64,000 nucleotides of DNA from Kineosporia aurantiaca JCM 3230. Its GTDB lineage: Bacteria; Actinomycetota; Actinomycetes; Actinomycetales; Kineosporiaceae. Both the position numbers and the translations under genes were made by a program. The notes beneath the pieces are model-generated. The model was given only the letters and a program-made list of their open reading frames with translations, was not told the DNA's origin and did not search any database. Location: the NCBI GenBank assembly GCA_000719025.1, contig JODP01000002.1, positions 620,001-684,000 on the forward strand, in the 5' to 3' direction. Positions 59,019-64,000 of this stretch are shown here, piece by piece. The first letter of the stretch is position 1. Every line of letters starts with the position of its first letter.

Positions 59019-60734
59019 GTGAAGGGCCCGCTCGTGTTTCCGTTGGAACCCTCCGATCCCCCGTCCATCGGCCGTTACCAGCTCGTCGGCCGGCTCGGGC
59101 AGGGCGGGATGGGGCGGGTCTACCTGGGGCGTACGCCCGGGGGCCGGCCCGCCGCGGTCAAGGTGATCAGCGCGCAGTTCCAGGATCACCCCGAGGCCCT
59201 GGTCCGGTTCCAGCGCGAGGTGCAGACCCTCCGCACGGTCCGCAACCCGTTCACCGCGGCGCTGATCGACCAGGAGGTCAGCGTGCCTCCGTACTGGCTG
59301 GCCACGGAGTACGTGCCCGGCCCCACGCTGGCCGCGGCCATCCGCCAGTGGGGCGCGCTGGACCCGGAGGTCTGCCGGGGACTGTTCGCGGCGCTGGCCG
59401 AGGCCCTGGTGGACATCCACGGACACGGAATCAGCCACCGGGACCTGAAGCCGGCCAACATCATCCTTTCGGTGACCGGACCGCAGCTGATCGACTTCGG
59501 CATCGCCCGGGACACCGCGTCACCGGGCGTCACCCAGATCGGGATGACCGTCGGCACACCGGGCTACACGGCTCCGGAGGCGCTCGCGGGTAACGAGGTC
59601 GGCCCGGCCGGGGACGTGTTCGCCCTCGCCGCCACCATCGCGATCGCCGCCACCGGCCGGGCACCCTACGGTCGGGGCAGTGCCTTCACGATCAGCGAGC
59701 GCAGTTCCCGCGGCGAGGTCGACGTGGCCGGGGTGCCGGACGATCTCGCCGCGCTGATCCGGGCCTGCAGCAGCGCCGATCCGGCCTGGCGGCCGAGCCC
59801 GGACGAGATCATCGCGCACTGCCGACCGCGCACCACGCTGATCGAGAATCCCTCCTATCAGCGGATTCTGGCCTCCTTCAGCGAGGCCCCGGCGGCTCCG
59901 GCAACCCCGGTCACCGCCTCGGCCCGGACCGCGGCCGGAACCTCGACCCAGGCCCCGCCCCAGCCGGCCACCCGCGCCGCGGCCCGTGCGGCCCATCGGG
60001 CCTCGACCCACGTCCTGCCCCCGCCGGCGGCCACCCAGTTCTTCTCGGAGGGCCCGGCCGACCAGCCACCGGCCCGGGTCCGGCCGTGGATGGCGGTGGC
60101 CGCGGTCGCGGTGGTCGTGCTGGTCGCCGCGCTCGTAGGGACGTACGTGGTCACCAACCGGAACTCGGGCTCCGGGACGAGTGCCGCCGCACCGACCCCG
60201 CAGGCGACCACCGCCCCCGCCGCCGCCCCCACGACCGACCCGCCACCGGCGTCCGTTGCTCCGACGACCGACCCGGCAAGCCCGACCACGGAACCTCCCA
60301 AGAGCACCGAACCGCCGGCTGACAACGGTTTCGACGAAACCCCGGCCAACGATCCCGGTCCCAACCTGATCGGCCCCGGTGGCACCTGCCTGGCCGTCCC
60401 GGCCACGCTGACCAACGGCGACCGGCCGGTGACCGAGCCGTGCGACGGCTCGATCTCGCAGCGCTGGATCTACACCGCCAAAGGCGCGCTGATGAACCAG
60501 GACCGGTGCCTCGACCTCGGCGGCGGAGACGTCCAGAACGGCAGTCCGGTCCAGCTCTGGGACTGCAACGACACCGACGCCCAGCACTTCGAGGCCAACG
60601 GCACCACCCTGCAGAACCCGAAATCGCAGCGCTGCCTGACCACTCAGGCCGACCACCCGCCGGCCGACGACCCGGTGCTGATGTGGGACTGCGGGACCGC
60701 GCCCAACCAGGTCTGGCAACTGCCGCACGAGTGA
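59019..60734 (+). CDS. Receptor-type Ser/Thr kinase with extracellular ricin-lectin domain
   Basis: A 571-residue Hanks-type kinase. Kinase domain (about 19-270): glycine loop GQGGMGRVYLG, Lys48 in AAVKVI, HRDLKPAN (Asp142) and DFGIAR (Asp159). A Pro/Ala-rich juxtamembrane linker follows, then one transmembrane helix (357-378, WMAVAAVAVVVLVAALVGTYVV), a Thr/Pro-rich extracellular linker (385-440) and a C-terminal ricin B-type lectin domain (about 440-571) with CLDLGGG, QLWDCND and QVWQLP motifs. No PASTA repeats. It therefore probably senses a sugar or cell-wall glycan outside the cell. GTG 59019 is tentative, with no clear Shine-Dalgarno. Confidence 0.88.
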   Translation: MKGPLVFPLEPSDPPSIGRYQLVGRLGQGGMGRVYLGRTPGGRPAAVKVISAQFQDHPEALVRFQREVQTLRTVRNPFTAALIDQEVSVPPYWLATEYVPGPTLAAAIRQWGALDPEVCRGLFAALAEALVDIHGHGISHRDLKPANIILSVTGPQLIDFGIARDTASPGVTQIGMTVGTPGYTAPEALAGNEVGPAGDVFALAATIAIAATGRAPYGRGSAFTISERSSRGEVDVAGVPDDLAALIRACSSADPAWRPSPDEIIAHCRPRTTLIENPSYQRILASFSEAPAAPATPVTASARTAAGTSTQAPPQPATRAAARAAHRASTHVLPPPAATQFFSEGPADQPPARVRPWMAVAAVAVVVLVAALVGTYVVTNRNSGSGTSAAAPTPQATTAPAAAPTTDPPPASVAPTTDPASPTTEPPKSTEPPADNGFDETPANDPGPNLIGPGGTCLAVPATLTNGDRPVTEPCDGSISQRWIYTAKGALMNQDRCLDLGGGDVQNGSPVQLWDCNDTDAQHFEANGTTLQNPKSQRCLTTQADHPPADDPVLMWDCGTAPNQVWQLPHE

Positions 60735-60735
60735 C

Positions 60736-61455
60736 TCAGGCGAGCACGTGCCCGCCGTCGAGCTCGAGGACCGCGCCGGTGCTGAACCCGTTCTGCATCA
60801 GGTAGAGATAGGCGGCCGCGATGTCCTCGGGCTCGCCGACCCGGCCCACCAGAAGCCCCTTCCCCGTGCTCTCGTACAGGGCCTGGGCGTCCGGGCCGGC
60901 CACCGGCGTCCACAATTCGGTGCGGACCATCCCCGGCATCACCGCGTTCACCCGGATCGGGGCCAGTTCGACCGCGAGCGCGCGGGTCAGCGACTCGATG
61001 GCGCCGCACGAGCTCGCCCCGACCACCCAGCCAGGGGTGGGCCGACGTCCGGCCGATCCGGTGGTCAGGGTGATCGAGCCGCCGGGCCGCAGGTGCGCCC
61101 GGGCGTGTTTGGCCGCGCTCAACGCGCCCCAGACCCGCACGTCGAGGGCCCGGCGGACGCCCTCGAAGCTGAGTGAGTCCAGCTCCCCCAGCACCAGCGG
61201 ACCTCCGGCGGTGTAGACCACATGGTCGATCTCACCGAGGCCGGTGAACAGCGCCTCGACCGCGTTCTCGTCGGTCAGGTCGACACGGTACCCCTCGGTG
61301 CCGGTGGGCAAGGTGGCCAGAGCCTGATCCACCCGGGCCCGGCTGCTGGAGGAGACGATGACGGTGGCGCCCGCCGCCGCGGCCGCCTGGGCCGTGGCCA
61401 GCCCGATCCCCGCGGTCCCGCCGAGCACGACGACCCGCTGTCCGTTCAAAGACAT
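60736..61455 (-). CDS. SDR-fold protein lacking the YxxxK pair
   Basis: A 239-residue Rossmann SDR. It has VVLGGTAGIGLATAQ (cofactor binding), VVYTAGG and LTTGSAG (Ser). Where classical members have YxxxK the sequence reads VVGASSCGAIESLTRALAVELAP, so Tyr is Gly-like and Lys is Cys. It continues with the usual IRVNAVMPG and ends in ELDGGHVLA. Such variants form a known atypical subfamily, so it may be a non-classical reductase or a binding protein. AAAGG precedes ATG 61455. It is divergent from a LysR gene. Confidence 0.85.
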   Translation of the reverse strand: MSLNGQRVVVLGGTAGIGLATAQAAAAAGATVIVSSSSRARVDQALATLPTGTEGYRVDLTDENAVEALFTGLGEIDHVVYTAGGPLVLGELDSLSFEGVRRALDVRVWGALSAAKHARAHLRPGGSITLTTGSAGRRPTPGWVVGASSCGAIESLTRALAVELAPIRVNAVMPGMVRTELWTPVAGPDAQALYESTGKGLLVGRVGEPEDIAAAYLYLMQNGFSTGAVLELDGGHVLA

Positions 61456-61577
61456 GATCAACCTTTCGCTTTCATCGATGTGATCACCACTCTGAGCCCG
61501 GGGCCGGGGACTCGTCCAAGACCTGTTTCGGCAGTGGTGAGACCATGAGGGCATCACCGATCGCTGGGAGTTGGCTC

Positions 61578-62408
61578 ATGGACGTGGACCTGCGCAAGCT
61601 GCGCTACTTCGCCGCGGTCGCCGAGGAGCTCAACTTCGGCCGGGCCGCCGAGCGGCTGCACATCGCCCAGCCCGCCCTCAGCCGGCAGATCGTGGCCCTG
61701 GAAAAGGATCTGGGCGCGGTTCTGTTCGAGCGGGACCGTCACCGGGTCGCGCTGACCGCGGCCGGCCGGCAGTTACTGGCCGACACCCCGGGACTGTTGA
61801 CGTCCGCGGCGGCCCTGCGTCGGCGGGTGGCGGTCGCGGCGCGGGGAGACCAGTTGCTGAGCGTGGGTTTTCGCCCCGGCATCGTGATCACCGCCACGGT
61901 TCGGGCCTTTCGGGCCGACCACCCGGACACCGACGTCGAGCTACAGCGGATCGAGTGGGACGAACAGGAACAATCCCTCCTGGAAGGACGATTGGACGTC
62001 GCCTACGTACGTCCTCCGGTCGTCCCCGAAGGGCTGACCCTGACGCCGCTCTATCAGGAGCCGCGGGTCGCGGTGATGTCCGCGGATCACCGCCTGGCCG
62101 GGAAGTCATCCGTCGCCGTGTCCGACCTGGCCGCTGAACTGTTGCTCCGTTCCCAGGGCATCACCCCGCCCGCGCGGATTGGGAGCGTCCGGATCCGGAG
62201 CGTCGAGGAGAAGCTCGAGCACGTCGCGGCCGGCGCCGGGGTGCTGTTCATCCCCCAGTCCATGGGCCGCTACTACCAGCGGGACGACGTGGTCACCGTT
62301 CCCCTCTCCGACGCCCCGCCGGACGAGGTGTTGCTCGCCCGGGCCACCGGGCACACCTCAGCCCTGGTGGACTCGTTCATCCGGATCGCCCTGCGCTGCT
62401 CTAGCTGA
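61578..62408 (+). CDS. LysR-family regulator of the atypical SDR
   Basis: A 276-residue LysR regulator. The N-terminal HTH is LRYFAAVAEELNFGRAAERLHIAQPALSRQIVALEKDLGAVLFERD (classical form with HIAQPALSRQI), followed by an effector domain ending at SFIRIALRC. GGGAG lies 8 nt before ATG 61578. It is divergent from the SDR gene across about 120 bp and probably regulates it. Its 3' end overlaps the convergent amidohydrolase remnant by 8 bp. Confidence 0.9.
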   Translation: MDVDLRKLRYFAAVAEELNFGRAAERLHIAQPALSRQIVALEKDLGAVLFERDRHRVALTAAGRQLLADTPGLLTSAAALRRRVAVAARGDQLLSVGFRPGIVITATVRAFRADHPDTDVELQRIEWDEQEQSLLEGRLDVAYVRPPVVPEGLTLTPLYQEPRVAVMSADHRLAGKSSVAVSDLAAELLLRSQGITPPARIGSVRIRSVEEKLEHVAAGAGVLFIPQSMGRYYQRDDVVTVPLSDAPPDEVLLARATGHTSALVDSFIRIALRCSS

Positions 62409-62727
62409 TCTTGCTGGTCTCCAGGCGTTCCGGGTCGATCCGGTAGAAGCGGGCCGCCGTCCCGGCGTAGATCTCCTGCCGCTCGCCCTCCGAAAGCCCG
62501 GCCAGCACCTCGCCCAAGCCTCGGAACACCCGGTCGTACCCCCCGGCGGCCACCGAGATCGGCCAATCACCGCCGTACATGAGCCGGTTCACGCCGAACA
62601 CCTCCAGCGCCCGATCTACAAAGGGACGAATGCTGCCGGGCGTCCAGGAGTCCGGCCGGGTCCCCGGGTAGAGACCAGAGGGGGAACGGCCCGCCTCCCG
62701 GACGCGCTGATGAGCGTCGATGATCAT
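62401..62727 (-). pseudogene. Amidohydrolase-2 remnant with internal deletion
   Basis: The frame encodes 108 residues, where the family has about 280-300. It opens with MIIDAHQRV, the start of an amidohydrolase-2 barrel (metal motif normally DAHHHLW), and after a short junction passes into the C-terminal part: SIRPFVDRALEVFG, RLMYGGDWPISV (the conserved Asp motif) and YAGTAARFYRID. About 170 middle residues, including most metal ligands and the barrel, are missing. It cannot fold as the parent enzyme and is most likely a decayed gene. Confidence 0.75.
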
Positions 62728-62855
62728 CGCTGGCCTCTCCCGTAGGAGCCGTCCGGACCAGCGTATTCGGCAACCGATTGACGTGGCCCGATTTGTACGC
62801 GCTCCGTCTTTCCGGCCGCTGTTCCGGCCGCCGGAGCACCGACGACGATGGACGC

Positions 62856-63161
62856 ATGACGTTTCAGGAGATCCGGCACTACACCACTCGTCCCGGCCGC
62901 CGCGACGAATGGCTCGCCTACATGGACGGCACCGTCATCCCTTTCATGATCGAGAAGGGAATGGACGTCCGGGGCTCGTTCACCGACGAAGAGGACCCGG
63001 ACGGCTACGTCTGGATCCGCCCGTTCGCCGACGAACAAGAGCGAAAGACGCTGTACGCAGCGGTTTACGAGAGCGAGGAATGGAAGGAGAAGATCGGACC
63101 GGTGGTCTACTCTCTACTCGAAGTCGAGCAGAGCGTGGTCTACCGGGTTGCTCCCACTTAG
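62856..63161 (+). CDS. NIPSNAP-family protein
   Basis: A 101-residue ferredoxin-like-fold protein. It starts with FQEIRHYTTRPGRRDEWLAYMDGTVIPFMIEKGMDVRGSF (typical NIPSNAP beginning) and continues with YVWIRPFADEQERKTLYAAVYES. The function of bacterial members is unknown; they may bind small molecules or act as stress-response dimers. ATG 62856 is chosen to match the family start. It overlaps the convergent GAF gene by 4 bp. Confidence 0.85.
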   Translation: MTFQEIRHYTTRPGRRDEWLAYMDGTVIPFMIEKGMDVRGSFTDEEDPDGYVWIRPFADEQERKTLYAAVYESEEWKEKIGPVVYSLLEVEQSVVYRVAPT

Positions 63162-64000
63162 CGGTTGCGGTATGCCGCCAGCCCTTTGGACTCCTCGCTG
63201 GCCAAGAACACCGAGGGCACGTTGAAGAGAGCTTCCTCCGCGTGGATGAAGCAACCCCAAGCCGAATCGCCCCACGAGTCCGTGACCTTCAGCTCGACCG
63301 GAGCCGTGCAACCCGCCCGCCCTCCGAGCTGACACTGTTCCGGATGCGGCGAGTCAGCCTGTGCGACGGCGGCCGCGCGCATCTGCGCGGCAAGTTCCGC
63401 TGCAGCTGCGGCCCGCTCCTCGGCCTCGGCCCGCAGCTTCTGCTCCACCCGTACCGCCTCGGCCAAAGCCTCATGAGCAGCCCGGGCCCGGGCTTCGGCG
63501 GCCGCCTTCGCCAGTTCGACGTGATGCCGCTCGATCGCCAGCGCCGCGGTGCCGGTGAACACCCGGGCCAGGGCGAAGTCGCTCTCCTGCGGCACCCGCG
63601 GAACCCCGTGGTACATGGCGAAAGTGCCGAGCAACCGGCCGTCCCGGGCCACGATCGGCGTGGACCAGCAGGCCGCCAGCCCCGCCTTCCCGGCCAGCTC
63701 GCGGAAGTCGTCCCAGAACGGGTCGGTCGCAATATCGGTGACGATGACCGGTCCCCGCCGGTGCGCGGCCGCCCCGCAGGAGCCGATGCCCTCCCCCGCC
63801 GCGATCCCGTCAATCGCCTGGTTGTAGAAGTCCGGCAGGCTGGGCGCGGCTCCGTGGCGCAGATGGGCGCCGTCCGGATCGGCGAGCAGAACCGAGACGC
63901 GGACATCGTTCTGAGTGAGACTCTCGATGCAGCGGGCCATCCCGTCGAGCACATCACCCAGCAGGGCCTGCCGCGCGATCTGCTCCAGCAGCACCTGATG
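63158..64000 (-). CDS. GAF-domain sensory protein (5' partial)
   Basis: The coding frame is open to the right edge, so the start is missing; about 280 residues are visible. Residues about 1-160 of the visible part form a GAF domain (SVLLADPDGAHLRHGAAPSLP, GIGSCGAAAHRRGPVIVTDI, CWSTPIVARDGRLLGTFAMYHG). Alanine/Glu-rich coiled-coil helices follow (AAAEARARAAHEALAEAV). The C-terminal about 70 residues contain CQLGGRAGC and CFIHAEEALFNVP, which I do not recognise. The upstream part may carry PAS or a catalytic domain. It is a cytoplasmic ligand sensor of unknown output. Confidence 0.75.
   Translation of the reverse strand, partial: HQVLLEQIARQALLGDVLDGMARCIESLTQNDVRVSVLLADPDGAHLRHGAAPSLPDFYNQAIDGIAAGEGIGSCGAAAHRRGPVIVTDIATDPFWDDFRELAGKAGLAACWSTPIVARDGRLLGTFAMYHGVPRVPQESDFALARVFTGTAALAIERHHVELAKAAAEARARAAHEALAEAVRVEQKLRAEAEERAAAAAELAAQMRAAAVAQADSPHPEQCQLGGRAGCTAPVELKVTDSWGDSAWGCFIHAEEALFNVPSVFLASEESKGLAAYRNR

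Noticed and set aside
1..64000. Prophage or integrative element
   Set aside because: No integrase, transposase, phage structural gene or tRNA-flanked attachment site was found; composition is uniform apart from local repeats.

Overview
The window is a GC-rich (roughly 70 percent or more) bacterial chromosome segment with dense gene packing, frequent GTG starts, ATGA/GTGA stop-start overlaps and a complete mycofactocin locus. Together these point to a free-living actinomycete; Kineosporiales or a related order is my guess and is not proven here. I see no rRNA, tRNA, CRISPR array, integrase or transposase. Two genes are broken: an MFS exporter and an amidohydrolase remnant.

Layout. 1-19.7 kb is mostly housekeeping and accessory genes: an EAL-domain protein with an eroded active site, an APC amino-acid permease divergent from a secreted GH54 arabinofuranosidase with two LacI-type operators between them, rtcB, argG, a secreted matrixin protease, a sirtuin divergent from a PHP phosphatase, a methyltransferase, a phosphoribosyltransferase, a coupled CHAT-protease/lipase pair, an aldo-keto reductase, a DNA polymerase IV with an approximately 275-residue low-complexity insertion, and a universal stress protein. 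19.7-25.2 kb holds the MFS pseudogene, an FAD-linked oxidase and two divergently transcribed MftD-family genes; one looks canonical and the other has two active-site substitutions.

25.4-33.4 kb is a four-gene HSP90-like/TPR cluster. 33.4-42.4 kb is the mycofactocin operon, read on the minus strand as mftA-mftB-mftC-SDR-SDR-moxR-vWA-mftE-mftF, with mftR divergent from mftA. A TetR-type palindrome lies inside the mftA promoter. The 36-residue mftA was located from the sequence by its C-terminal Cys-Gly-Val-Tyr core. MftA/B/C build and decarboxylate the Val-Tyr core, MftE trims it, MftD oxidises it and MftF glycosylates it; the two SDRs are probable mycofactocin-coupled dehydrogenases. The MoxR/vWA pair inside the operon is unexplained.

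43.3-48.9 kb is a tightly coupled four-gene SMC operon: a kleisin-like protein, two small winged-helix-like proteins and a 1041-residue SMC ATPase. It resembles MukBEF/MksBEF/Wadjet in layout but has no recognisable JetD nuclease, and its ATPase signature loop is atypical. It is my best candidate for an under-described system. 48.9-64 kb contains a stand-alone AAA ATPase, a membrane protein, DUF3224, MFS/GntR and TetR/SDR regulator-target pairs with clear palindromic operators, an ABC exporter whose ATPase appears to start at CTG, threonine aldolase, two LysR regulators, a receptor-like Ser/Thr kinase with an external ricin-type lectin domain, an SDR without the YxxxK pair, a NIPSNAP protein and a GAF protein cut by the window end.
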